Positions 45,520 to 53,166 of a DNA stretch of 64,000 bases are shown here, piece after piece. Source of the DNA: Brachymonas sp049977365. Its GTDB lineage: Bacteria; Pseudomonadota; Gammaproteobacteria; Burkholderiales; Burkholderiaceae_C. The notes under the pieces were generated by a model that was not told the origin of the DNA, searched no databases, and was given only the letters and a program-made list of their open reading frames with translations. Every line of letters begins with the position of its first letter. Positions within the stretch are counted from its first letter, which is position 1. The DNA is taken from positions 21,525 to 85,524 of the forward strand of contig NZ_JBNGEN010000009.1 in NCBI RefSeq assembly GCF_049977365.1, in the 5' to 3' direction. The translations under genes were made by a program, and so were the position numbers.

Positions 45520-46407
45520 ATGACCGATTCCAAACGCATCGTTGCTACCCGCCGTGCCCCCGCGCGCCACTGGGTGGGAGACGGCTTTCCCGTCCATGGC
45601 ATGTTCGACTACAACGGCGCACAGGTGCCTGCGCGCAGCCCCTTCCTGCTGCTCGACTATGCGGCGCCCTGTGCCTTTGAGCCCCACACGGGCTACCGTC
45701 GCGGCGTGGGCCAGCACCCGCACCGGGGCTTCGAGACTGTGACTCTGGTGTACGACGGGGAGGTGGAGCACCGCGATTCGGCCGGGGGCGGAGGCGTCAT
45801 CGGCAAGGGCGATGTGCAGTGGATGACGGCAGGGGCTGGATTGATGCACGAGGAATTCCATTCCGAGCGCTACAGCCGCACCGGAGGGCCGTTCGAGATG
45901 ATCCAGCTCTGGGTCAATCTGCCTGCCCGCGACAAGTTGACACCGCCGCGCTACCAGGCCATCACCGCCGACCGCATCCCCGAGGTGGCGCTGCCGGGCG
46001 GCGCGGGCACGATGCGCCTCGTGGCGGGCGAGTTCGCCGGGCAGCAGGGGCCGGCCCTCACCCATACCCCGATGCGGGTCTGGGACGTGACGCTCGCTGC
46101 CGGGGCTACCGTGTCCCTGCCGCAGCCCGAGGGCTGGACGACGCTGCTGGTGGTGCGCAGCGGGGAGCTGGGCGTGCAGGGCCAGGCCACGCTCGAAGCC
46201 GCCGAGATGGCCACCCTCACCACCGAGGGCACGGACGTGACGCTGCAGGCCCAGGGGGGTGCGGACGTGCATCTGCTGCTGCTCTCCGGCGAACCCATCG
46301 ACGAGCCGGTGGTGGGCTATGGCCCCTTTGTGATGAACACGCGCGAGGAGATCGTGCAGGCGATCGACGACCTCCAGCAGGGACGCTTCGGCCGCATGGA
46401 CGAATGA
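45520..46407 (+). CDS. Pirin family protein
   Basis: A 295-residue bicupin protein of the pirin family. The first cupin carries the metal-binding set in HPHRGFETVTLVYDGEVEHRDS, and QWMTAGAGLMHEEFHS follows. NLPARDKLTPPRYQAI and the weaker C-terminal cupin end the chain. Some members have quercetin dioxygenase activity; others act as redox sensors. The start at 45520 (MTDSKRIVATRR) has gaaaggac upstream. The divergent LysR gene and a palindrome between them suggest regulated expression. Confidence 0.92.
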   Translation: MTDSKRIVATRRAPARHWVGDGFPVHGMFDYNGAQVPARSPFLLLDYAAPCAFEPHTGYRRGVGQHPHRGFETVTLVYDGEVEHRDSAGGGGVIGKGDVQWMTAGAGLMHEEFHSERYSRTGGPFEMIQLWVNLPARDKLTPPRYQAITADRIPEVALPGGAGTMRLVAGEFAGQQGPALTHTPMRVWDVTLAAGATVSLPQPEGWTTLLVVRSGELGVQGQATLEAAEMATLTTEGTDVTLQAQGGADVHLLLLSGEPIDEPVVGYGPFVMNTREEIVQAIDDLQQGRFGRMDE

Positions 46408-46533
46408 CGGCCCGGCGTCCGGCACCGCAGCCGTCTTGAAATTGCGGGGATCTTCCCGATATGGAAGGTTCTGTCGCCGAAAGGCGGGGCGCATGGTGCG
46501 CCTCGCCTGTTTCCGTGACAGGACGAGGACCTC

Positions 46534-47409
46534 ATGAAACGCATCATCCTGTTCCTGCTCACCAACGTGGCTGTGGTGGCCACGTTGGGCATCGTGACCA
46601 GCCTGCTGGGGGTCAACCGCTACCTCACGGCGCAGGGCGTCAACTACGGCATGCTGCTGGCGTTTTCGTTCATCGTCGGCTTCACCGGCGCGATCATCTC
46701 GCTGCTGATGAGCAAGCCCATGGCCAAGGCCACCATGGGGCTGCACATGATCGACCAGCCTTCCAATGCCGACGAGGCCTGGATCGTCGAGACCGTGCGC
46801 CAGCTGGCTGACCGTGCCGGCATTGCCATGCCTGAGGTGGGGATCTACGAGGGCGAGGCCAACGCCTTTGCCACGGGCGCGTTCAAGAATTCGGCTCTGG
46901 TGGCGGTGTCCACGGGCCTGCTGCAGGGCATGACCAGGGAAGAAATCCAGGCCGTGCTCGGCCATGAAATCTCCCACGTGGCCAACGGCGACATGGTCAC
47001 GCTCACGCTGGTTCAGGGGGTGGTGAACACCTTCGTGGTGTTCCTGAGCCGGGTGATCGGTTCGCTGGTCGACGGGGCCCTGCGCCGCAACAGCGACAGC
47101 GAGTCCGGGCCGGGCATTGCCTACACCATCACCACCATCGTGCTCGACATTCTGTTCGGATTTCTGGCCTCGATCATCGTGGCCTGGTTCAGCCGCCAGC
47201 GCGAGTTTCGGGCCGATGCCGGGTCGGCCCGTCTGCTGGGCAATCGCACCCCCATGATCCATGCACTGCAGCGCCTTGGTGGGATGCAGCCGGGCGAGCT
47301 GCCCAAGGGCATGCAGGCCTTCGGCATTGCCGGGGGGCTGGGCGAGCTGTTTGCCAGCCACCCGCCGCTGGAGGTGCGCATCGCGGCGCTCCAGAAGCTG
47401 CAGGGATGA
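46534..47409 (+). CDS. htpX: Membrane zinc metalloprotease HtpX
   Basis: HtpX is an inner-membrane protease that degrades damaged membrane proteins and is commonly stress-induced. The 291-residue chain has two N-terminal helices (about 5-25 and 37-57) and the zinc motif HEISH in AVLGHEISHVANGD near residue 143. Two more hydrophobic segments follow (about 150-175 and 190-215), then REFRADAGSARLLGN with the third ligand glutamate. The ATG at 46534 has gacgagga upstream. A terminator lies about 90 bp after the stop. Confidence 0.95.
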   Translation: MKRIILFLLTNVAVVATLGIVTSLLGVNRYLTAQGVNYGMLLAFSFIVGFTGAIISLLMSKPMAKATMGLHMIDQPSNADEAWIVETVRQLADRAGIAMPEVGIYEGEANAFATGAFKNSALVAVSTGLLQGMTREEIQAVLGHEISHVANGDMVTLTLVQGVVNTFVVFLSRVIGSLVDGALRRNSDSESGPGIAYTITTIVLDILFGFLASIIVAWFSRQREFRADAGSARLLGNRTPMIHALQRLGGMQPGELPKGMQAFGIAGGLGELFASHPPLEVRIAALQKLQG

Positions 47410-47500
47410 GCGGCAGGCGTGTGGGATGCCACAGGCCCCTTGCGGGGCCTTGGTGATCGGGCAGCAGATACCGGGTCGGCCAGACCACCGGACAGCGAAC

Positions 47501-47537
47501 AAGCCGCAGGGGCGCACAAGACCCTGCGGCTTCTTTG
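47501..47537 (+). terminator. Intrinsic terminator downstream of htpX
   Basis: A perfect 11-bp stem (47501-47511 with 47522-47532), a 10-base loop and the T-containing tail cttctttg. It lies between the convergent htpX and phosphatase genes. A smaller 7-bp stem (47433-47439 with 47444-47450) precedes it. Confidence 0.8.
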
Positions 47538-47571
47538 TGGGGCCCCGTTGCCCGAGGTGGGCGGTGAGCGC

Positions 47572-48447
47572 TCAGGAAGGGAGCGTTTCGGCCGCGGGGG
47601 CGACGGAAGCGCTTGCCGTGACCGGCTGGGGCTGCTGCTGCCTGCGGGACGCCCGGGGTGCGCGGGAGCGGGTGGGTGGTGCAGCCGGGGTCATGAGGGC
47701 CATCACTTCGGCCCAGTGCAGGATTTCGAGCCGGCCGTCGGGGTGCTCGGCCAGGGCGGTGAGGCTTTCTACCCAGTCGCCGTCGTTGGCGTAGAGCAGG
47801 CCATCCATGTCGCGCAGCTCGGCATGGTGGATGTGGCCGCAGACGACGCCATCGGCCCCGCGGCGGCGGGCTTCGCGTGCCACGGCATGCTCGAAGTCGC
47901 TCACGTAGCTCACGGCTCGCTTGACCTTGAGCTTGAGCTTGAGGTACTGGGACAGCGACCAGTAGGGCAGCCCGAGCCGCGCCCGCAGCGAGTTGAGGTG
48001 GCGGTTGAGGCGCAGGGTGAATTCGTACAGGCTGTCGCCGACATAGGCCAGCCAGCGAGCGCACTGGATCACGCCGTCGAACAGATCGCCATGCGTGATC
48101 CACAGCCGGCGGCCATCGGCAGTGGTGTGCAGCCAGTCTTCGGCCACCTCGATGCCACCGAAGTTGTTGTTGCCGTAGGTGCGCGCGAATTCGTCGTGGT
48201 TGCCGGGGATGTAGATCACCCGGGTGCCCTTGCGGGCCTTGCGCAGCAGCTTCTGCACCACGTCGTTGTGGGTCTGCGGCCAGTGCCATGAGCGTCGCAG
48301 CTGCCAGCCGTCGATGATGTCGCCGACGAGGTACAGGGTTTCACTGTCGGTGTGGCGCAGGAAATGCAGCAGGGCATGGGCCTGGCAGTCCGGCAGGCCG
48401 AGGTGCACGTCCGAAATCCACAGGGTGCGAAAGCGTCGTACCGGCAT
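47572..48447 (-). CDS. UDP-2,3-diacylglucosamine diphosphatase-like metallophosphoesterase
   Basis: A calcineurin-type phosphoesterase of about 291 residues. The metal-binding blocks are complete and in order: SDVHLG, GDIIDGW, GNHDEF, THGDLFD and GHIHH. They resemble LpxH-related proteins that cleave UDP-2,3-diacylglucosamine in lipid A synthesis. The C-terminus carries a 30-residue Ala/Pro/Arg/Gln-rich tail. I place the start at 48447 (MPVRRFRTLWISDVHLG) because the domain begins there. The frame is open to 48741 with other ATGs at 48516 and 48594, so a longer N-terminus cannot be excluded. A true LpxH may lie elsewhere in the genome. Confidence 0.82.
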   Translation of the reverse strand: MPVRRFRTLWISDVHLGLPDCQAHALLHFLRHTDSETLYLVGDIIDGWQLRRSWHWPQTHNDVVQKLLRKARKGTRVIYIPGNHDEFARTYGNNNFGGIEVAEDWLHTTADGRRLWITHGDLFDGVIQCARWLAYVGDSLYEFTLRLNRHLNSLRARLGLPYWSLSQYLKLKLKVKRAVSYVSDFEHAVAREARRRGADGVVCGHIHHAELRDMDGLLYANDGDWVESLTALAEHPDGRLEILHWAEVMALMTPAAPPTRSRAPRASRRQQQPQPVTASASVAPAAETLPS

Positions 48448-48816
48448 GGCGTCTTCGGGAGACGAAGGCGCATGCGGGCGGGGGGCTGCATCGCCAGGGG
48501 CGCTGGGGTCCGGCATCGTCCGTGCCGCCACGGGGGCAGAGAGGAGGGCGCGTGCGGGGGCGAAGGAGGGGAGGGTGCATCCGGGCCGTGTCATGCAGGG
48601 GATGGTGGCAAGCTCCTGTGATGGTCGTGTGGCAGAACGATGAAACCGGCGTGACGTGGCGCCAGCGCCCCAGGCCTGCCGCGGGGAAGGGCTCCGACCC
48701 GAAATGCACACGGCCTGCCCCTGAAAGGGCCGGATCGGCACTCCAGGAGCAGGCCGTGGCCCGCTTGCAGGGGATTGGGGAAGGGCAGGCCGCTGCTGTG
48801 TGCAGCCGGTGCGTCC
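48448..48816 (-). other. Region between the phosphatase and cysteine synthase genes
   Basis: This 369-bp gap has no separate gene I can support. Its left part is an open extension of the phosphatase frame, rich in Ala, Pro and Ser, and could be coding if an upstream start is used. The right part holds the end of cysteine synthase transcription, with no clear terminator. Confidence 0.4.
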
Positions 48817-49731
48817 TCAGGCGGGGAGGAAGCCGTCGATCGACAGGTAGCGCTCTCCCGTGTCGTAGTTGAAGCCCAGCACCCGTGCCTGGGCAGGCAG
48901 CTCGGGGAGCTTCTGGGCAATGGCGGCCAGGGTGGCGCCGCTGCTGATGCCCACGAGCAGGCCTTCCTGCGTGGCGGCCCGCCGGGCGTATTCCATGGCG
49001 CTCGGGCCATCGACCTGGATGGTGCCGTCGAGCAGGCTGACGTCGAGGTTGCGCGGGATGAACCCTGCGCCGATGCCCTGCAGCGGGTGGGGGCCGGGCT
49101 GGCCGCCGCTGATGACCGGGGACTGCGTGGGTTCCACGGCAAACACCTTGAGCTGCGGCCATGCCTGCTTGAGCACGCGGGCCACGCCCGTGAGGTGGCC
49201 GCCCGTGCCCACGCCGGTGACGAGCGCATCGAGCCCCTCGGGGAAGTCGGCCAGGATTTCCTGGGCGGTGGTGCGGGAGTGGATCTCGGGGTTGGCAGGG
49301 TTGTCGAACTGCTGCGGAATCCACGCCCCCGGGGTCTGGGCAGCAAGTTCCTCGGCGCGGGCGATGGCGCCCTTCATGCCCTTTTCGCGCGGGGTGAGGT
49401 CGAACTGTGCGCCGTAGGCCAGCATCAGGCGGCGGCGTTCGATGCTCATGCTCTCGGGCATCACCAGAATGAGCCGATAGCCCTTGACTGCGGCCACCAT
49501 GGCCAGCCCCACACCGGTGTTGCCGCTGGTGGGCTCGATGATGGTGGCGCCGGGCTTGAGCTGTCCGGAAGCCTCGGCGGCCTCGATCATGCTCAGGGCA
49601 ATGCGGTCCTTGAGGCTGCCGGCGGGGTTGAAGCGTTCGGCCTTGATCCAGACCTCGCGCTCGGGGAACAGGCGCGAGAAACGGATGTGCGGCGTGCGGC
49701 CAATGGTGTCGAGTACGGATGCGGCTTTCAT
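48817..49731 (-). CDS. cysK: Cysteine synthase (O-acetylserine sulfhydrylase)
   Basis: A 304-residue PLP enzyme that makes cysteine from O-acetylserine and sulfide. The PLP lysine is in NPAGSLKDRIAL, the substrate loop in EPTSGNTGVGLAMVAA and the PLP-phosphate loop in TGVGTGGHLTGVAR. The ending GISSGATLAAIAQKL is typical. The features lean to CysK and not CysM, but I cannot separate them firmly. The start at 49731 (MKAASVLDTIGRTP) follows a ggacatccc ribosome site. A low-GC stretch upstream (about 49800-49835) is a likely promoter zone. The gene diverges from the DUF445 gene. Confidence 0.92.
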   Translation of the reverse strand: MKAASVLDTIGRTPHIRFSRLFPEREVWIKAERFNPAGSLKDRIALSMIEAAEASGQLKPGATIIEPTSGNTGVGLAMVAAVKGYRLILVMPESMSIERRRLMLAYGAQFDLTPREKGMKGAIARAEELAAQTPGAWIPQQFDNPANPEIHSRTTAQEILADFPEGLDALVTGVGTGGHLTGVARVLKQAWPQLKVFAVEPTQSPVISGGQPGPHPLQGIGAGFIPRNLDVSLLDGTIQVDGPSAMEYARRAATQEGLLVGISSGATLAAIAQKLPELPAQARVLGFNYDTGERYLSIDGFLPA

Positions 49732-49938
49732 GGGATGTCCTTTCGGTAGGGGGCTGCCGGCCGGGCCCATCTGGGTGGCTTGTGCAGGTGGACATCATTC
49801 TGCAGGTTTTGTTATGACTAATCCTCATGAAGTTACACCGCAGCAGCGACGCCATGTTGGCCATTCCCCTACTGTTTTCATGGGATTTGAAAGGCTCGTT
49901 TTCTCCCCTGCACGGCGACGCGTGTCGTGCAGGGTGGC

Positions 49939-49968
49939 TTGAAGCCCGGCGAGGGCGCAGGGCACAAT
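49939..49968 (+). promoter_or_regulatory. Candidate promoter giving a leaderless DUF445 transcript
   Basis: TTGAAG (49939-49944), an 18-bp spacer and CACAAT (49963-49968), followed after exactly six bases by the ATG of the DUF445 gene. No Shine-Dalgarno sequence is found in between. Confidence 0.55.
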
Positions 49969-49974
49969 CGGCCC

Positions 49975-51360
49975 ATGCACGATTCCGACCCTTCCAGCGC
50001 CGCACCTTCTCCTGCAGTCCCCACGTCGCAGGAGGGGGAGGGCTTCTCGCTTGCGGCCGATGCCGAGGCGCGTTCCCGCGACAAGGCCCGCGAGTTGCGC
50101 CGCATGAAGCGCATTGCCCTGGCTGCCCTGCTGGGGGCCGTGGCGCTGCTCGCACTCAGCCATGTGTTCCATCGCCAGGGCGTGTGGGGATGGGTGGGGG
50201 CGTTTGCCGAGGCGGCCACCGTGGGCGCGCTGGCCGACTGGTTCGCGGTCGTGGCGCTGTTTCGGCATCCGCTGGGACTGCCGATTCCGCACACCGCCAT
50301 CATTCCGCGCAACCAGCAGCGCATTGCCGACAATCTGGCGCAGTTCGTGCGCGACAAGTTTCTGGACAAGCGCGTGCTGCTGCCGCGCATCGAAGCATTC
50401 AACCCCGCACGCAAGCTCGGCGAGTTTCTGTCCGAGCCCGCCCGGGTGCAGACGCTCGCGGGCCAGCTCCGGCGCTGGGCGGCCCAGGCCGTGGAGGCGC
50501 TGGACGATCCGGCCGTGGAACGCGATCTCACGGCCGTGGTCAAGCGCCAGCTGCACGAGTGGAACGCCGCGCCCACCGCGGCCCATCTGGTGCAGCAGCT
50601 CACCGAGGGAGGACATCACGAGCGCGTGCTCGATGCCGCGCTGGCCCGCATCGGCGAGTGGGTGGGGTCTCCCGACATCCGCACGCTCATCGCCGACAAG
50701 ATGATGGGCATGGCGCGGCGCGAGTACCCCCGCATGACCTGGTTCACCGACAAGCTCGACTACACCGAGGACATTGCCGACCGTCTGGCCGACCGGCTGG
50801 CCCAGGCGCTCATCGACGAGCTGCTCGACGTGCTGCACGACCCCACGCATCCGCTGCGCGTGCGCTACCGCGACGAGGTGGCCGGCATGGTGGCGCGGCT
50901 CGACACGGACGAGGATCTGCAGCGCAGGGTGCAGCAGCTCAAGACCCAGCTGCTCCTGCATCCGGCCTTGCAAAGCTATGTGCGGGAGCTGTGGGCGCGG
51001 TTTCGCCAGTGGCTGCACCGCGATCTCGACGATCCCGACTCCGCCATTGCGCGGCAGTTTGCCGTGCATGCCGCGCGGTTCGGGGAGCGGCTGCGGACCG
51101 ATCCGGTCTGGCAGCAGGCTGCCAATGCACAGCTGCGCATTGCGGTGGAGCATCTGGCCGACCGGCTTCGCGACGTGGCGCCGGAGCACATCCGCCGCAC
51201 CGTGCAGGAGTGGGATGCGCGCTACATGGTGCAGGAGATCGAACGCAGCGTGGGGCGTGACCTGCAGTTCATCCGGCTCAACGGGACGCTGGTCGGGGGG
51301 CTGGCCGGGCTGGCGCTGTATGCCTGCTTCCATCTGCTGCCTGCCCTGGCGGGAGGCTGA
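49975..51360 (+). CDS. DUF445 domain-containing membrane protein (YjiN-like)
   Basis: A 461-residue protein of the DUF445 family, which includes E. coli YjiN; the function is unknown. An Ala/Pro/Ser-rich cytoplasmic start is followed by a membrane helix (about 44-64). The diagnostic block EAATVGALADWFAVVALFRHPLG comes next. A long soluble, helical middle (about 100-435) leads to a final membrane helix (LVGGLAGLALYACFHLLPAL). The start is the ATG at 49975 (MHDSDPSSAAP). It lies six bases after a -10-like box, so the mRNA is probably leaderless. It diverges from cysK and converges on pgpA. Confidence 0.88.
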   Translation: MHDSDPSSAAPSPAVPTSQEGEGFSLAADAEARSRDKARELRRMKRIALAALLGAVALLALSHVFHRQGVWGWVGAFAEAATVGALADWFAVVALFRHPLGLPIPHTAIIPRNQQRIADNLAQFVRDKFLDKRVLLPRIEAFNPARKLGEFLSEPARVQTLAGQLRRWAAQAVEALDDPAVERDLTAVVKRQLHEWNAAPTAAHLVQQLTEGGHHERVLDAALARIGEWVGSPDIRTLIADKMMGMARREYPRMTWFTDKLDYTEDIADRLADRLAQALIDELLDVLHDPTHPLRVRYRDEVAGMVARLDTDEDLQRRVQQLKTQLLLHPALQSYVRELWARFRQWLHRDLDDPDSAIARQFAVHAARFGERLRTDPVWQQAANAQLRIAVEHLADRLRDVAPEHIRRTVQEWDARYMVQEIERSVGRDLQFIRLNGTLVGGLAGLALYACFHLLPALAGG

Positions 51361-51405
51361 AGCCGCAGCGGGCCCGATGGCAGGGACATGCTCCGGCCGG
51401 AATCG

Positions 51406-51978
51406 TCACCGGGGCAGGAAGGCGTGCCCCACGGCCAGCACGGCCAGTGCGCACGTCGCCGCCACCAGGTCATCCCACATGATGCCCCAGCCGCCGCGCC
51501 AGCCACCGCCCTTGAAGACCTGGTCGGCCCAGTGCACGGGCTGCGGCTTGACCGCATCAAAGAACCGGAAGGATGCAAACGCAGCCAGCTGCCAGAGCCA
51601 GGCAGCGCGGCTCCACGGTGCAGGCGCCCACACGATCTCCAGCACCCAGAGCATCAGCCAGAAGGCCGCCACCTCGTCCCAGACTACGCAGCCGGGGTCC
51701 GACATGCGCAGATCCCGCGCACTCACGGTGCAGGCCCACCAGCCGACCGGAATGCTGACCACCACCAGCACACCGCCCCACACCGGCGACAGGCCGGCGG
51801 CCTGCAGCAGCACCCAGACGGCCCAGGCCCACAGCGTGCCTGCCGTGCCGGGGGCCTTGGGGCTCAGGCCGGAGCCGGCTCCCAGCCCCAGAAAATGCGC
51901 GGGATGGGCGAGGACGAAGGACCAGGTGGGGCGCCGGGGCGCACCGTCTGCGGCGGAAGGGGACGGGGAGTCTTGCAT
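51406..51978 (-). CDS. pgpA: Phosphatidylglycerophosphatase A
   Basis: PgpA dephosphorylates phosphatidylglycerol phosphate in phospholipid synthesis at the inner membrane. The 190-residue chain carries GSGLSPKAPGTAGTL near residue 36, the active-site WDEVAAFW in the middle and the closing GWGIMWDDLVA with acidic residues. Several hydrophobic helices span the chain. It lies just downstream of thiL on the minus strand (60-bp gap), as in many proteobacteria. Confidence 0.93.
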   Translation of the reverse strand: MQDSPSPSAADGAPRRPTWSFVLAHPAHFLGLGAGSGLSPKAPGTAGTLWAWAVWVLLQAAGLSPVWGGVLVVVSIPVGWWACTVSARDLRMSDPGCVVWDEVAAFWLMLWVLEIVWAPAPWSRAAWLWQLAAFASFRFFDAVKPQPVHWADQVFKGGGWRGGWGIMWDDLVAATCALAVLAVGHAFLPR

Positions 51979-52038
51979 GGGGCGATTGTCGCAGAGCAGC
52001 GCACTGCCAGTGCGGCAGTGCGCGCACGGAGGCGTGCA

Positions 52039-53166
52039 TCACCCGCGCGGGGCGGGCGGTGCAAAGTGGTCGAAGCCGTGTCCGACCAGGGCGTGCGTGC
52101 GACCGTGCAGGTCTGTCCAGCGCAGGCCCGGTGTGGCGTCGATGGTGCCGATGCAGGTGCATGCCACTCCGGCGGCTGCGGCGGCGGCCGCCACGTCGGC
52201 CTGTCGATGGGGGGGGGCGGTGAAGAGCAGTTCGTAGTCATCGCCGCCAGCCAGGGCGAGCTGCAGCGCCCAGTCTGGATCGTGCGCCCGGGCGGCGGGA
52301 CACGCAGCCGCCAGCAGCCCCCCGCCGTCCGGTCGGCAGGCCTGCAAAGTGGCTCCTGTGCCTGATGCCACCAGCAGGTGGCCGATATCGCCCTGCAGCC
52401 CGTCACTCAGATCCAGACAGGCACTGGCCACGCCGCGCAGCGCCATGCCCAGCGCCACGCGGGGGAGGGGGCATTCCAGCCGGTCCCGCGTGGCAGCGAG
52501 GAGCGCCTGGCACTGGGGCGCCTGCAGCCGGGCCATGCGGTCGGCATCGGCGGCCGGGAGAGGCTGGTGCCGCTGGGCCAGAAGCAGGTGCAGCGCCAGG
52601 CGGGCATCGCCGAGTCCGCCCCCGGCGGGGTGGCTGGCGTAGATCCGGTCGCCGGGCTGGGCCCCCCGGCGCAGCAGAGCGGCGCCCCGGGGCACTTCCC
52701 CGAGGACGGTGAGGCTCAGGGTGAGCGGGCCGCGCGTGGTGTCGCCGCCGAGTAGGTCACAGGCGTGGGCATCCGCCAGGGTCAGGAGTCCCCGGGCAAA
52801 GCGGCCCAGCCAGTCGTCCTCGGCGGCAGGCAGGGCCAGCGCCAGACTGAAGGCGAGGGGACGGGCACCGCTGGCAGCCAGGTCACTCAGGTTGACTGCC
52901 AGTGCCTTGTGGCCCAGGCGCTCCGGCGCCACATCGTCAAAGAAATGCTGTCCGGCCACCAGCATGTCGGTGGAAAGGGCCAGGTCATGGCCCTCCCTCG
53001 GGCGCAGGAGTGCGCAGTCATCTCCGATGCCGAGCAGGGTGTGGTGCAGGGCATGGCCGGGCCGCGCGAAGTGGCGGGCAATGAGCGCGAACTCTCCGGT
53101 GCCGGTGCTGGCCAGGGGCACGGCAGATGCATCGGGCAGGGGGGGCGGAGACAGCAGAGTGCTCAT
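52039..53166 (-). CDS. thiL: Thiamine-monophosphate kinase
   Basis: ThiL phosphorylates thiamine monophosphate to the active cofactor thiamine pyrophosphate. The 375-residue chain has the magnesium-nucleotide loop DDCALLRP, LALSTDMLVAGQHFF, the LLGGDTTRGPL block, DLSDGLQGDIGHLL and GGDDYELLFTAPP, all in family order. The length is somewhat above the usual 320-340 residues. The ATG overlaps the stop of the recombinase-like gene (ATGA), so translation is coupled. pgpA follows. Confidence 0.95.
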   Translation of the reverse strand: MSTLLSPPPLPDASAVPLASTGTGEFALIARHFARPGHALHHTLLGIGDDCALLRPREGHDLALSTDMLVAGQHFFDDVAPERLGHKALAVNLSDLAASGARPLAFSLALALPAAEDDWLGRFARGLLTLADAHACDLLGGDTTRGPLTLSLTVLGEVPRGAALLRRGAQPGDRIYASHPAGGGLGDARLALHLLLAQRHQPLPAADADRMARLQAPQCQALLAATRDRLECPLPRVALGMALRGVASACLDLSDGLQGDIGHLLVASGTGATLQACRPDGGGLLAAACPAARAHDPDWALQLALAGGDDYELLFTAPPHRQADVAAAAAAAGVACTCIGTIDATPGLRWTDLHGRTHALVGHGFDHFAPPAPRG